Made by a program: the position numbers and the translations under genes. From Granulicella aggregans (lineage in GTDB: Bacteria > Acidobacteriota > Terriglobia > Terriglobales > Acidobacteriaceae), in contig NZ_JACHIP010000005.1 in assembly GCF_014203275.1 (NCBI RefSeq), positions 248,001 to 312,000 on the forward strand: a stretch of DNA of 64,000 nt, in the 5' to 3' direction. Below the pieces are notes generated by a model. The model had not been told where the DNA came from and searched no databases. It saw nothing but the letters and a program-made list of their open reading frames with translations. Shown piece by piece: positions 18,932 through 26,379 of this stretch (position 1 is the stretch's first letter; each line of letters starts with the position of its first letter).

Positions 18932-19399
18932 CTACCGCATAGATTCGAGCGGCGTGCTTCCCTCCCCCGCGTAATCGAAGGAGTTGTTGCTTGTCTCTTC
19001 CACATGAACGCCTGCCAGGCGCGCGAAGGGAAAGCTTTCGAAGATCGTGTGAACCTCGATTGCTAGATTCTCCGTTGTAGAGACCCTCTCGGCAAAGCAG
19101 TCCAAGGTGTTCAGATTCGTGTGGTCAAAGCGCTCCAGCAGATTCGTGCGTGCGAACGCATCGAGATCGCCGAGGTTGCAGACCATGCCGGTGACAGCGT
19201 CGACTGGCCCTTTGAGAGTGATCTGAACCACGTAGTTATGCCCGTGGCCATGCGGATTGTTGCACTTACCGAAGACCTCGCGGTTGCGTCCTTCGTCGTA
19301 CTGCTCGCTGTGCAGGCGATGCGACGCGCTGAAGTGGTACCGCCGCGAAAGACTCGCGATGGGCGTCTTCTTCACGGGGGTCAAGGCGTCAGTCGGCAC
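18932..19399 (-). CDS. 6-pyruvoyltetrahydropterin synthase-family protein (copy 2)
   Basis: A 155-aa T-fold pterin enzyme. It acts on dihydroneopterin triphosphate to give 6-pyruvoyl-tetrahydropterin or a related product. Zinc ligands are His27 (FSASH), His52 and His54 (HGHGH). Cys46 of FGKCNNPHGHGHNY is the presumed catalytic cysteine, and the acid-base pair appears in FDHTNLN and STTEN. The cysteine lies five residues before HGH, the spacing of animal-type PTPS; QueD enzymes use a three-residue spacing. It overlaps its paralogue upstream by 11 bases and is followed by folE. The N-terminal 15 residues are an extension beyond the conserved fold. Confidence 0.85.
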   Translation of the reverse strand: MPTDALTPVKKTPIASLSRRYHFSASHRLHSEQYDEGRNREVFGKCNNPHGHGHNYVVQITLKGPVDAVTGMVCNLGDLDAFARTNLLERFDHTNLNTLDCFAERVSTTENLAIEVHTIFESFPFARLAGVHVEETSNNSFDYAGEGSTPLESMR

Positions 19400-19808
19400 T
19401 CAGTTCTCCGTAATAGTCGGCGAAGAGATCGGGCATCTCGTAGACGCGCACTCGTTGGAGCTTCGCATTCGGAATCTTCCCGTCCAGCCGATTCCAGATA
19501 GCAATGGCAATGTTCTCCGTGGTCGGAATCGCAGATTTGAATTCGGGGACCTCGAAGTTGAGATGTCGATGATCGTAGACGCTGACCACCTCGCGCTCAA
19601 GGATGTCTTTCAACTCTTTCAGGTCAACGACGAAGCCGCTGACAGGATCGACCTCGCCCCCCACGGTCACTTCGAGAGTGTAGTTGTGCCCGTGGCCGTT
19701 CCGGTTCGCGCACTTGCCAAAAACGCGTTCGTTCTCCTGCTGGCTCCAGGCGTCGTTCCAATAGAAGTGCGCCGAGGAGAACTCTGCCTTTCGGGTGAGA
19801 AAGATCAT
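19389..19808 (-). CDS. 6-pyruvoyltetrahydropterin synthase-family protein (copy 1)
   Basis: A 139-aa PTPS homologue, first gene of the pterin block. Zinc ligands are His14 (FSSAH), His39 and His41 (NGHGHNY); the catalytic Cys33 lies in FGKCANRNGHGH, again with five residues between Cys and HGH. Acid-base residues appear in YDHRHLN and TTENIA. The stretch GGEVDPVSGFVVDLKELK is strikingly like eukaryotic PTPS. It overlaps copy 2 by 11 bases, so the two are translationally coupled. The two proteins are clearly diverged paralogues rather than a recent duplication. One may have a different product, for example 6-carboxy-tetrahydropterin, or they may form mixed hexamers. Confidence 0.87.
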   Translation of the reverse strand: MIFLTRKAEFSSAHFYWNDAWSQQENERVFGKCANRNGHGHNYTLEVTVGGEVDPVSGFVVDLKELKDILEREVVSVYDHRHLNFEVPEFKSAIPTTENIAIAIWNRLDGKIPNAKLQRVRVYEMPDLFADYYGELSAD

Positions 19809-19840
19809 AGCGATTAGACGATGCTCCTGTTTCAGTCGAT

Positions 19841-20950
19841 TCAGCCGGGGCGGCTGACGGGGATCTCACGGCCCTTCCAGCGCACCGATTTGTTGATGCG
19901 ATGGTGAATGAAGCTGCGAATCAGCAGGTACACAAACAACGGAATTCCGGCTATGGCCAGCGCGCAGTCGGCGGGGGGAAAGTTCGAGCGGGCGACGCGA
20001 TTGTAGAAGCGCCAAAGCGTCCTTAGCCAGATGAGAAGAAGCAGCCCTTTTTGAAGGTTGCCGAGGTAAGGCCAACTGAACGCTACCGCTGGAACGCCGA
20101 AGAACAGTACCAGGTCGAGGATGCGCCACAGTGCAAGATAGATAGGGCTGGGAACTAGGAGCGCGAGGTTCTTGGTCCAGCCTTCGATCATATCCGGCAG
20201 TGTCCGATACATGCGCGCGGAGAGCGCGTCCGGGGCATAGCGGAAACGGATCTTCCGGTTGCTGCGCTTGATCCTGCGCGCGATGGCGACGTCTTCCAGC
20301 ACTTCCGGCCCGACTCCACGATGGCCGCCGACGGCGAAGTAAGATTCACTCTCGACCAGCAGGAACTGCCCGTTGGCTGCGGCGATTCGCTTGCCGGGAT
20401 CGTTGACCTGCTTCATCGGATAGACGCTCGCCAGTTCCGAGAAGACCAACGGCATCACCGCCCGCTGCCAGAAGCCGGTGACGATCTGGTGCGGCGAGTA
20501 CGAGAGCAAATCGACTGCGTGTTTCTTTGCTTCGTGGAGTGCCCGCGAAAGGTCGCCGGGCTCGTGAATCGTGTCGGCGTCGGTAAAGAGCAGCCACTTC
20601 CCTTTTGCCACTTGCGCCGCGGCCCAGCAGGCGTTGTTCTTGCCGGTAAATCCGCCGCGATCGGAGAGATCGAGCGGAGGCGGAACGATGACGCTGACAC
20701 TGGGATGCGACGCTGCGGCCTCTGCCGCGATCTCGCCGGTACGGTCGCTCGAATCGTCATTGACGATCAAGATCTCCCAGTGCTCGCCGAGCAGGAAACC
20801 GCGCTCGCTCTGCGCCAGCAGCGAAGTCAGGCAGTCGGGTAGCGCGGGCTCCTCGTTCCGGGCCGGAATGATGACGCTCAACTGGAGGAGCGGCCCCGCG
20901 TCTTCGACTTCATCTATATTGTTCGCAACTGGTTCGGCGGTTTCGCTCAC
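19841..20950 (-). CDS. Membrane-anchored family 2 glycosyltransferase
   Basis: A 369-aa GT-A fold glycosyltransferase. The nucleotide-binding start LSVIIPARNEEPALPDCL (about residues 23-40) is followed by VNDDSSDRTGEIA and the metal-binding DTD-type motif LLFTDADTIHEP. The C-terminal third holds three to four hydrophobic segments, including LALWRILDLVLFFGVPAVAF and GIPLFVYLLIRSF, so it is tethered to the inner membrane. The layout resembles HpnB- or CrtQ-type enzymes, but no hopanoid or carotenoid gene lies nearby. Its start is 31 bp from the divergent thioredoxin-like gene. Confidence 0.85.
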   Translation of the reverse strand: MSETAEPVANNIDEVEDAGPLLQLSVIIPARNEEPALPDCLTSLLAQSERGFLLGEHWEILIVNDDSSDRTGEIAAEAAASHPSVSVIVPPPLDLSDRGGFTGKNNACWAAAQVAKGKWLLFTDADTIHEPGDLSRALHEAKKHAVDLLSYSPHQIVTGFWQRAVMPLVFSELASVYPMKQVNDPGKRIAAANGQFLLVESESYFAVGGHRGVGPEVLEDVAIARRIKRSNRKIRFRYAPDALSARMYRTLPDMIEGWTKNLALLVPSPIYLALWRILDLVLFFGVPAVAFSWPYLGNLQKGLLLLIWLRTLWRFYNRVARSNFPPADCALAIAGIPLFVYLLIRSFIHHRINKSVRWKGREIPVSRPG

Positions 20951-20981
20951 AGCTTCGTATTATAGGAAGCGGGAGCGAAAC

Positions 20982-21479
20982 GTGCCGCGAAACAGATTTT
21001 CAGGAATCATGATGAGCTTGACCGTCTCCGCCCTTCTATTCACGGGCTGTGAGCGTGGCGACCACCCGGGCAACATTGGAAAGCCGGCACCTCAGTTTAC
21101 GGTCTCGGACGGAGTCCAGTCCGCCGATCTGGGCAAACTCCGCGGAAAAGTCGTCGTGCTGAATCTGTGGGCTACGTGGTGCGCCCCTTGCGTGGAGGAG
21201 CTTCCGAGCCTGCTCGCCATGCAGAAGGAGCTTCCTAATGTCGCCGTCGTCGCCATCAGCCTCGACCAGGATGACGCGACGTATCGCGACTTTCTGGCGC
21301 GACACCACGTCGATCTCGTCACCATCCGCGACGAAAGCGCGCGGATCAACACGCTCTACGGCACAGCGCAGATTCCCGAGACCTATGTAATCGACCGCGA
21401 TGGCATCCTGCGGCGGAAGTTCGTCTCCGCCCAGAACTGGACTAGCCCTGAGATCGTTGATTACCTGAGAAGACTCTAG
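20982..21479 (+). CDS. TlpA/ResA-like lipoprotein thiol-disulfide oxidoreductase
   Basis: A 165-aa extracytoplasmic thioredoxin-fold protein of the TlpA/ResA/alkyl hydroperoxide reductase-related group. The active site is WATWCAPCVEELPSL with Cys67 and Cys70. The cis-proline equivalent lies in AQIPETYVIDRDG. The open frame runs far upstream, but a GTG at 20982 preceded by GGGAG gives a proper signal, MPRNRFSGIMMSLTVSALLFTGC, with a lipoprotein-type cleavage site FTGC. It is probably membrane-anchored and reduces disulfides, for example in cytochrome c maturation, although the actual partner is unknown. It is divergent from the glycosyltransferase. Confidence 0.85.
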   Translation: MPRNRFSGIMMSLTVSALLFTGCERGDHPGNIGKPAPQFTVSDGVQSADLGKLRGKVVVLNLWATWCAPCVEELPSLLAMQKELPNVAVVAISLDQDDATYRDFLARHHVDLVTIRDESARINTLYGTAQIPETYVIDRDGILRRKFVSAQNWTSPEIVDYLRRL

Positions 21480-21513
21480 CAATCGAAGTCGAGCCCGCTG
21501 ATACCATAACCCT

Positions 21514-21783
21514 ATGACGCAACTGGACGTTCTTTACCGATACGGAGTTCCGCCCACCGAGCCAGCAGTCGCCGCCATCGCCCGCCTGCGCGAGGTCTAC
21601 GGCGTGCGCAAGCTCGAATTCAACGAATCGGAGAAAACGGTTCGCATCGAGTATGACGCCACCCGCCTGACCGAGCCCGTAGTTCATCAGCTCCTACGCC
21701 GCGCCGGGCTGGATGTCGTCGAGACGATGCCGATGTTCGAGCCGCCCGCTCCTCCGCCGCCCGCTGAAGTTCCTGCGAGCTAA
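21514..21783 (+). CDS. Small HMA-like (ferredoxin-fold) protein without metal motif
   Basis: An 89-aa protein. Residues 1-70 look like a beta-alpha-beta-beta-alpha-beta heavy-metal-associated-type fold: LDVLYRYGV, a helix PTEPAVAAIARLREVYGV, then RKLEFNESEKTVRIEYDA and a second helix. The CxxC metal-binding pair of the HMA family is absent. The tail is proline-rich (EPPAPPPPAEVPAS). The function is unknown. It lies 34 bp after the thioredoxin-like gene on the same strand and may be co-transcribed with it. Confidence 0.7.
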   Translation: MTQLDVLYRYGVPPTEPAVAAIARLREVYGVRKLEFNESEKTVRIEYDATRLTEPVVHQLLRRAGLDVVETMPMFEPPAPPPPAEVPAS

Positions 21784-21860
21784 CCGTCCGATTTCCCACA
21801 CGGATGGTTGCCCTCAAGGGCCATCTCCGGTATGCTTAGAAAGTTGCAACCCTGCAATGT

Positions 21861-21937
21861 GCGCCCGTAGCTCAGTTGGATAGAGCAACTGGCTACGAAC
21901 CAGTAGGTCGGAGGTTCGACTCCTTCCGGGCGCACCA
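21861..21937 (+). tRNA. tRNA-Arg (anticodon ACG), CCA encoded
   Basis: A 77-nt cloverleaf. The acceptor stem GCGCCCG pairs with CGGGCGC, the D-stem is GCTC/GAGC, the anticodon stem ACTGG/CCAGT encloses the loop CTACGAA, and the T-arm GGAGG-TTCGACT-CCTTC follows. The anticodon ACG, with A34 presumably edited to inosine, reads CGN arginine codons. The 3' CCA is encoded. It lies 57 bp before the tRNA-Val half-gene, so the two tRNAs were probably a tandem pair before the element inserted. Confidence 0.97.
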
Positions 21938-21994
21938 TCCAAGCCATCTCCCAGGCAAGCGGATCCAAAGCAAAACAGACCGGCAAGCCAGGAA

Positions 21995-22032
21995 CGGGCG
22001 CATAACTCAGCGGTAGAGTGCCACCTTCACAC
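21995..22032 (+). repeat. attL: 38-bp direct repeat, 5' half of tRNA-Val(CAC)
   Basis: This 38-base stretch is identical to 37642-37679. It covers the 5' half of tRNA-Val from one base before the acceptor stem through to the anticodon loop (ending TTCACAC). After it the sequence departs from the tRNA (TCTATCGAGG instead of GGTGGAAGTC), so this copy cannot fold as a tRNA. It marks the left boundary of the integrated element. Confidence 0.95.
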
Positions 22033-22149
22033 TCTATCGAGGTTGGGGAAACAAAGGACTTAGCGAACTCGCCGGGAGCGGAAAAGCACGTTTAGAGCAG
22101 GCGGACACTGGCTCCGTTCCCACGTTCGTTCCCACAATTTCTCAAGACT

Positions 22150-22172
22150 GCCCTCTTCGGAGGGCTTTCTTA
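22150..22172 (+). terminator. Rho-independent terminator
   Basis: The stem GCCCTC pairs perfectly with GAGGGC around a TTCG tetraloop and is followed by TTTCTTA. It sits 118 bp inside the left end of the element and would stop transcription entering from the tRNA-Arg side. In its orientation it follows the truncated tRNA-Val copy. Confidence 0.8.
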
Positions 22173-22269
22173 TTTGGTGCGAGTTACCCGCTCTCCGCGT
22201 GGGAACCGTGCCACCGCCGGAAAACATGACCACACCGTCGGGCCGCACTGCCGAGAAAGCCAACGAGAC

Positions 22270-22440
22270 ATGAGCACGATTGAAAAGATGGACAAGGCAA
22301 TCGCGATCCTCCGCGAAAAGGGCCACTCAATAGGATCCGGCGTGGTTACCTGGGATGGCTCTGGCTCTCCGCTGCTCACCGTGGATGATCGCCTATTGAC
22401 GTACCGCGAAGTCTACAAACTGGCGGGTCTGCCCGAATAG
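22270..22440 (+). CDS. Small hypothetical protein
   Basis: A 56-aa product starting MSTIEKMDKAIAILREKGH. The ATG at 22270 was preferred over the longer frame from 22174 because the upstream part is unlike a protein. The visible pattern is a helix followed by the beta-rich segment GSPLLTVDDRLLTYREVYKLAGL. This ending looks like small phage proteins that finish in a winged or swapped strand-helix, but no family is recognised. No strong ribosome-binding site is visible. It is the first gene inside the left end of the element. Confidence 0.5.
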   Translation: MSTIEKMDKAIAILREKGHSIGSGVVTWDGSGSPLLTVDDRLLTYREVYKLAGLPE

Positions 22441-22601
22441 AAGCCTTCCACCCAGTTTTGCCTATACGGGAAGGGATGATGGGATTCTATGAGACAAGCA
22501 TCGTCCAGGCTGGTAGCCGATAGCGATACAGTGGACAATTCATTGACATTGAATTTGAGTGATAGCAGAATGTCAGTATAGGTAGCTTGCTAGCACCCAT
22601 C

Positions 22602-22630
22602 CCGGAGACGGTTTTGGAGACCGTCTCCGG
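22602..22630. other. Perfect 10-bp inverted repeat in a non-coding stretch
   Basis: CCGGAGACGG and CCGTCTCCGG are perfect reverse complements separated by a 9-base spacer. There is no T-run on either side, so it is not a standard terminator. The 357-bp non-coding stretch 22441-22797 contains this palindrome and the leftward terminator just to its right, and no credible gene. It could be an operator or part of a replication or recombination site. Confidence 0.5.
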
Positions 22631-22650
22631 CTCGAGGACGAGTGAGGCAA

Positions 22651-22693
22651 GGAAAAACAGGTGAGGTTTGGAGGCTCTCCATCCTCGCCTGTT
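22651..22693 (-). terminator. Rho-independent terminator for the leftward DUF4177-like gene
   Basis: Read on the minus strand, AACAGGCGAGG pairs with CCTCACCTGTT (10 of 11 positions) and the second arm is followed directly by a TTTTTCC run. It lies about 105 bp after the stop of the leftward gene at 22798-23094. Confidence 0.7.
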
Positions 22694-22797
22694 CCCATTA
22701 TAGGAAGCACCGATTACGTTGCATCTGTGCACCTGTGGATTTCGGCTAAAAGAGTGGAGAAAGTTGTCCCTTTTTGGTAATTCTCGTCGCAACGCCG

Positions 22798-23094
22798 CTA
22801 TAACTCTCGTTTGAAGATTAGCCATTGAATATCCAGCGGGTCTTGAACAACGACAAAGCTGTTATTGTCTTCGTCGTCTCCTCCCGTCGCTAGCTCTTTC
22901 CCTTTCGGAAATGGGAGCATAACCGTGGCGAGTTCCCATCCGGCTTGTCCCGCCGCTTCCAGGAACATATCGACATAGAGACCTTTGCTAGGGTCAATCT
23001 CCGACATAGCCTTGACGTGGTCGAACGAGAGACATACTTCACCGCTCTTCCGGTGTCGGTTATAAGCTACGTGCGCGTATTGCCACTTCTTCAT
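22798..23094 (-). CDS. DUF4177-like small protein
   Basis: A 98-aa protein. The opening MKKWQYAHVAY and the later WELATVMLPFPKGKE and WLIFKREL follow the DUF4177 pattern of a small beta-rich domain (MKxWEYK, then GWELVxV, then a final LIFKR). The family has no established function and is common in phage-like and chromosomal islands. An acidic loop, GGDDEDNN, interrupts the usual short turn. It lies downstream of a small HTH protein on the same strand, 43 bp away. Confidence 0.6.
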   Translation of the reverse strand: MKKWQYAHVAYNRHRKSGEVCLSFDHVKAMSEIDPSKGLYVDMFLEAAGQAGWELATVMLPFPKGKELATGGDDEDNNSFVVVQDPLDIQWLIFKREL

Positions 23095-23137
23095 TTAGCC
23101 TCCGGGATCTTCTAATGCGATTATGAGGCCTCGGGCT

Positions 23138-23374
23138 TCATACGCTTATCCCTCGGATGACGCGCTCATAGACGCCGACCGGAATGCGGATGCTCCGATA
23201 GCGCCGCTTCCGGTTGGAGGTTGGCCGACTGATGATTAGGACACCCCGTTCCTTTTCAAAGAGGCGGGTAATCGTGTCGCGGGAGAATCCCGTCATCACG
23301 GCGACCTCCCGCACGGTGAAGGCGCGCTTGTCAGTAACTGGGGATCTAGCGGATACGGGGTCGTCGGCGGGCAT
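23138..23374 (-). CDS. Small helix-turn-helix DNA-binding protein
   Basis: A 78-aa protein whose segment FTVREVAVMTGFSRDTITRLFEKERGVLIISRP matches the MerR/excisionase-type winged HTH (HTH_17-like) pattern. The C terminus YRSIRIPVGVYERVIRGI is the dimer- or wing-like end. In phage-like elements such proteins act as excisionases or as regulators of the lytic-like module. It is transcribed leftwards with the DUF4177-like gene. It is one of three small HTH proteins in the element. Confidence 0.65.
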   Translation of the reverse strand: MPADDPVSARSPVTDKRAFTVREVAVMTGFSRDTITRLFEKERGVLIISRPTSNRKRRYRSIRIPVGVYERVIRGISV

Positions 23375-23559
23375 GTGAACTCATCGGGACGCAAAGTGAG
23401 AATCTGAGGCCACAGTAGCTCACCGAACGATTCAGGGTCAAGAAGTTGATTATAAAGGATAAATCTACTCGATAGCGGTACTTGGCGGGGTACTAATCGG
23501 GCGGATTTCTTATGTGGATGACAATCGCCAAGTCTACCACCGGCTCAAGTTTGGCCGAT

Positions 23560-23585
23560 AAAAAGGGCCACCCCGAAGAGTGGCC
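23560..23585 (-). terminator. Rho-independent terminator of the leftward operon
   Basis: On the minus strand the stem GGCCAC pairs perfectly with GTGGCC around an 8-base loop and is followed by CTTTTTAT. It lies about 118 bp beyond the stop of the gene at 23703. The 328-bp space 23375-23702 otherwise shows no gene. Confidence 0.75.
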
Positions 23586-23702
23586 GATGAGAAGCTATCG
23601 TGTGAGAGGTGAAGGTCTTCGCCTTCTGCTCTAGCTTATCGAAATTCCGTCGATGGTCGGCATAATCCATGCGGGCGGACCACCTGGACGAGAGTGCAAC
23701 TT

Positions 23703-23993
23703 TCAAGAAAGCCGTGCCTTCGCCTTACCCCGCCGCTCTATAGCGTAGGCCCCGAACGGGAACTCCAGTTCCCGACCCAGCAGGACGCCTAACAGATCCA
23801 GGACAGCCCCGACCTGATCCAGGGCAGCGTCGATTTGGCTGCGTTGTGAATCCATGCCGAGGGTCTCGAAGTAAAACGCCGCTTCGTTTAGCTCGCCGAT
23901 GCCGAGTTGCAAGTGCGCGGCTGTGTCTTCCATTCCGGCGGGTCCGTTCGGGACTGTGAGGGTGCTCTTTGTTGTTTTGCGGTGCGTGGTCAT
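23703..23993 (-). CDS. Small helical protein, paralogue of 32964-33293
   Basis: A 96-aa protein of unknown function. The ATG at 23991-23993 was chosen because GGGA precedes it and because the homology to the second copy begins just after it. The core reads NGPAGMEDTAAHLQLGIGEL followed by AAFYFETLGMDSQ and DLLGVLLG. The protein at 32964-33293 has NGTAGMEATVGHLQRAIDAL, AAWYFECLGMDTQ and DLLGVFLG at the same spacing. It is predicted to be mostly helical. It follows a zinc-ribbon gene by 10 bp on the same strand. Confidence 0.65.
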   Translation of the reverse strand: MTTHRKTTKSTLTVPNGPAGMEDTAAHLQLGIGELNEAAFYFETLGMDSQRSQIDAALDQVGAVLDLLGVLLGRELEFPFGAYAIERRGKAKARLS

Positions 23994-24003
23994 GGCGTCC
24001 CTT

Positions 24004-24165
24004 TCAAGTTGTGAGGATTGGCGGCGGATATGGGTCACAAAGTTTCGTTGCGACCAAGCGCAGGGTAACGCCACAGATAGGGCAGAACGTCCAACGGACC
24101 TCGTCTACCCAAATCTGCCTGCACTTCGGACACTCTGTCTTGTACTCCCATGTTTGCTCGCTCAT
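24004..24165 (-). CDS. Small zinc-ribbon protein
   Basis: A 53-aa protein with two CxxC knuckles, ECPKCRQIW and TFCPICGVTL, spaced 16 residues apart, which form a classic zinc ribbon. The start at 24165 (MSEQTWEYKTECPKC) fits better than the longer frame from 24246. It sits 10 bp upstream of the paralogue gene at 23703-23993 and is probably co-transcribed with it. The function is unknown; small ribbons in phage-like elements are often transcription modulators. Confidence 0.6.
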   Translation of the reverse strand: MSEQTWEYKTECPKCRQIWVDEVRWTFCPICGVTLRLVATKLCDPYPPPILTT

Positions 24166-24316
24166 GTGCAGAACATAGCACGGGAAATATCTATAAGTCA
24201 TTGAAAATAAAGATTCTATTGCTGGCATTCGATGAGAAAGATGCAAATGCTTCTAATGCTGGCAATGCTGACATTCGATGCGCCGCTACCATAGGTAGTG
24301 GCCGGATCACACCCCG

Positions 24317-25057
24317 CTATCGGGTACCGTTAGCGGCCTCGCCTATCCTAGACTTCGCCTTCCGATTTTCGTTCCACCACTTCAATTTTGCGGCTTTCCT
24401 GGCAACGTTCGCGCACTCATTCGAGCAGTACGTCTGCCCCTTCTCCGCTCGGAAAAAATACGGAGCGGCGCACTCCGGCCCCTCGCAAAAGACCATGAGT
24501 TTTTGATTGGCTTGCAGCCAATACACGGCTGCCTCAAAAGGGGAAACCCTCGGCACGTCCTCAAAAAGGTCTGCTCCGGCCATGCTCTCAAAAAAACGTT
24601 CTCTTTGACTCGGGTCATCTCCGCGAGAACACGACGTACGCTCGAATTCCCGGAGCCGCTTCACCGTGTCAGTAGCGGTGATGCTCAGAAGGTACGGATT
24701 CTCCGCCCGCACGATCATGTGGTGGTGCTTGTCTCGTAGGCGGTATAGGTACCAATCCCGCTGGCGGGCATCCGCCTCGTGCCAGATCCGACGCAAAGCT
24801 GTGCGGAGATAGGGAGCGAACCTTTCGAGGTGCTCCGCCGAAATTGTTGATTCCTCTTGCGTCCCGTCTCCGACTTCCACGTGGAAGGTGAAGAGGCGTT
24901 GCCATTTCTTGAGCCACCTACGTAGTTGCCCTCTCTGCTCTGGGCTATCGAGCGGGTTTGGCAGGTTCAAGGAGTCCATTAGAAAATCCCGGACTTCAGA
25001 AATCGTAATAAGCCCTAGACACTGATTCGCTCCGTTTTCGGGTGAGTTCAGTTTCAT
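24317..25057 (-). CDS. Protein with C-terminal CGNR-like zinc finger
   Basis: A 246-aa protein. The C-terminal segment VFCEGPECAAPYFFRAEK then GQTYCSNECANVARKAA (about residues 190-225) matches the zinc-finger pattern C-x4-C...C-x3-C seen in CGNR-type and similar Acidobacteriota proteins. The N-terminal 180 residues are helical and contain RRWLKKWQRLF and YLYRLRDKHHHMIV, with no recognisable enzyme motif. It may be a DNA-binding regulator of the element. It is the first leftward gene next to the divergent central operon, a common place for a repressor. Confidence 0.6.
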   Translation of the reverse strand: MKLNSPENGANQCLGLITISEVRDFLMDSLNLPNPLDSPEQRGQLRRWLKKWQRLFTFHVEVGDGTQEESTISAEHLERFAPYLRTALRRIWHEADARQRDWYLYRLRDKHHHMIVRAENPYLLSITATDTVKRLREFERTSCSRGDDPSQRERFFESMAGADLFEDVPRVSPFEAAVYWLQANQKLMVFCEGPECAAPYFFRAEKGQTYCSNECANVARKAAKLKWWNENRKAKSRIGEAANGTR

Positions 25058-25160
25058 GCCTTTTCCCTCTTGTGCGCCAAATCGAAGTGCCGTAGTGTCT
25101 AGATAGTGCTAGACAGTAATCACTGTCACTGCCTAGTAAGAAGAGTAACAGTGAGGACAC

Positions 25161-25376
25161 ATGAGATCAAGCCCAGCACAACGCGACATGCTGCACTCGG
25201 TGGAGTCCGCAGCCAATTTTCTTGGTGGCGTAGCGGCTTCAAGTATCAGGGCTTGGATAACCCAGGGCAAGCTCACTCGGATCAAGGTAGGCCGGAGAAC
25301 GATGCTCCGCGAGAGCGAATTGCTCACACTCATCAAGCCCGAACAGCGTTCACAGAAGGGGACCAACCATGCGTAA
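25161..25376 (+). CDS. Excisionase-family HTH protein
   Basis: A 71-aa HTH_17-type protein. The pattern SVESAANFLGGVAASSIRAWITQG, then KLTRIKVGRRTMLRESEL, is the helix-turn-helix plus wing of MerR/excisionase-like binders. An internal ATG at 25191 is an alternative start. The last eight bases overlap the start of the S49 protease gene, so it leads the central rightward operon and probably regulates it. The 103 bp to the divergent gene at 25057 must hold the two promoters. Confidence 0.7.
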   Translation: MRSSPAQRDMLHSVESAANFLGGVAASSIRAWITQGKLTRIKVGRRTMLRESELLTLIKPEQRSQKGTNHA

Positions 25377-26283
25377 TCAAGGCACCACGTTGTGGGCAAT
25401 CCGCCCCGAAGCAACTCTTACCGTCATCCAATTGTTGTCCCGCGACAAGGCCGGGTCACAACCTCTCGGCATCGGCAACGTTGAGATGCTCGGGACGAAG
25501 TGGGAAGCGTCGAAGCCGAGCATCCAAGGAAAACCAGCAAATAAGATCGCCGTTATCCCCATCCAAGGCGTTCTAACCAACGACGGCCCGGCATACTTCG
25601 GGAGCAACTACCAGACGATAGGCGAAGCTGTCGAAAAGGCGATGCGGGACCCGGACGTAAAACGCATCGTCCTCGCCGTTGACAGCCCCGGCGGCGAGGT
25701 TACCGGACTGCCGGAGACGGCGGCGATCATCGCGGCAGCGGCTCGAGTGAAGCCCGTATCAGCCATCGTTGAGGGTTCGGCAGCATCGGCGGCGTATTGG
25801 CTCGCAAGCCAAGCCTCCGACATCACGTTGACGCCCTCGGGTGAAGTCGGCTCGGTCGGCGTTCGCATGATGCACGTCGATACGAGCAAGATGTTGGACG
25901 ACATGGGCGTCAAGATTACGGAGCTTCAATCGGGCAAGTTCAAGACCGAATGGTCCCCGTACAAGCCACTCTCCGAAGAGGCGCAAGCCGATATGCAAAC
26001 GCGGTTGGACGCGACCCATAGAGACTTCCTGGACGCGGTTTCTTCGGGCCGTGGTCGCCGCGTATCAACTGTCATCTCTCAAAACCAATTCGGCGGGGGT
26101 CGCATGTTCTCCGCTGAAGACGCCAAACGGCACGGGCTTGTTGACCGCTTGGGGTCGCCACGCCAGTTCTACCGTGGCCTCTCCGCGCCGTCAACGTCCG
26201 GAGCCATGACTCCAGGAATGGCCCGTGTCGCCTTGGCCCGGATGCGAATGGACATCCTCAAAAACTCACCCTCGTTTAGATAG
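25369..26283 (+). CDS. S49-family prohead protease (SppA/lambda C-like)
   Basis: A 304-aa serine peptidase of the SppA/ClpP fold. The strands and loop VLAVDSPGGEVTGL (about residues 101-114) and EGSAASAAYWLASQA, with the presumed nucleophile Ser140, are characteristic of S49 proteases. SGEVGSVGVRMMHVD follows as in SppA. The C-terminal FGGGRMFSAEDAKRHGLVD is also conserved. Placed directly before a major capsid protein, its likely role is cleavage of scaffold or capsid precursors during head assembly. No separate scaffold protein is visible; phage S49 proteases sometimes carry one at their C terminus, but here the protein ends soon after the catalytic domain. Confidence 0.85.
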   Translation: MRNQGTTLWAIRPEATLTVIQLLSRDKAGSQPLGIGNVEMLGTKWEASKPSIQGKPANKIAVIPIQGVLTNDGPAYFGSNYQTIGEAVEKAMRDPDVKRIVLAVDSPGGEVTGLPETAAIIAAAARVKPVSAIVEGSAASAAYWLASQASDITLTPSGEVGSVGVRMMHVDTSKMLDDMGVKITELQSGKFKTEWSPYKPLSEEAQADMQTRLDATHRDFLDAVSSGRGRRVSTVISQNQFGGGRMFSAEDAKRHGLVDRLGSPRQFYRGLSAPSTSGAMTPGMARVALARMRMDILKNSPSFR

Positions 26284-26379
26284 CAAATTCTCGATTGGCA
26301 CGCCGACAACCCCTATTCCGGGGGCGGGAGATGTGCGCTTCAAAAACAGAACGACCAAACGGAAATCAAAGGAGCCTCA

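Noticed and set aside
18932..19808. PTPS paralogues as QueD of queuosine synthesis
   Set aside because: Both have Cys-x5-HGH rather than Cys-x3-HGH, and queC, queE and queF are absent. QueD activity is not formally excluded.
21995..22032. Second tRNA-Val gene at the left junction
   Set aside because: Only the 5' half is present; the sequence after the anticodon loop does not pair.
22487..22825. 112-codon minus-strand frame
   Set aside because: It runs through the palindrome and the terminator and has no protein-like features.
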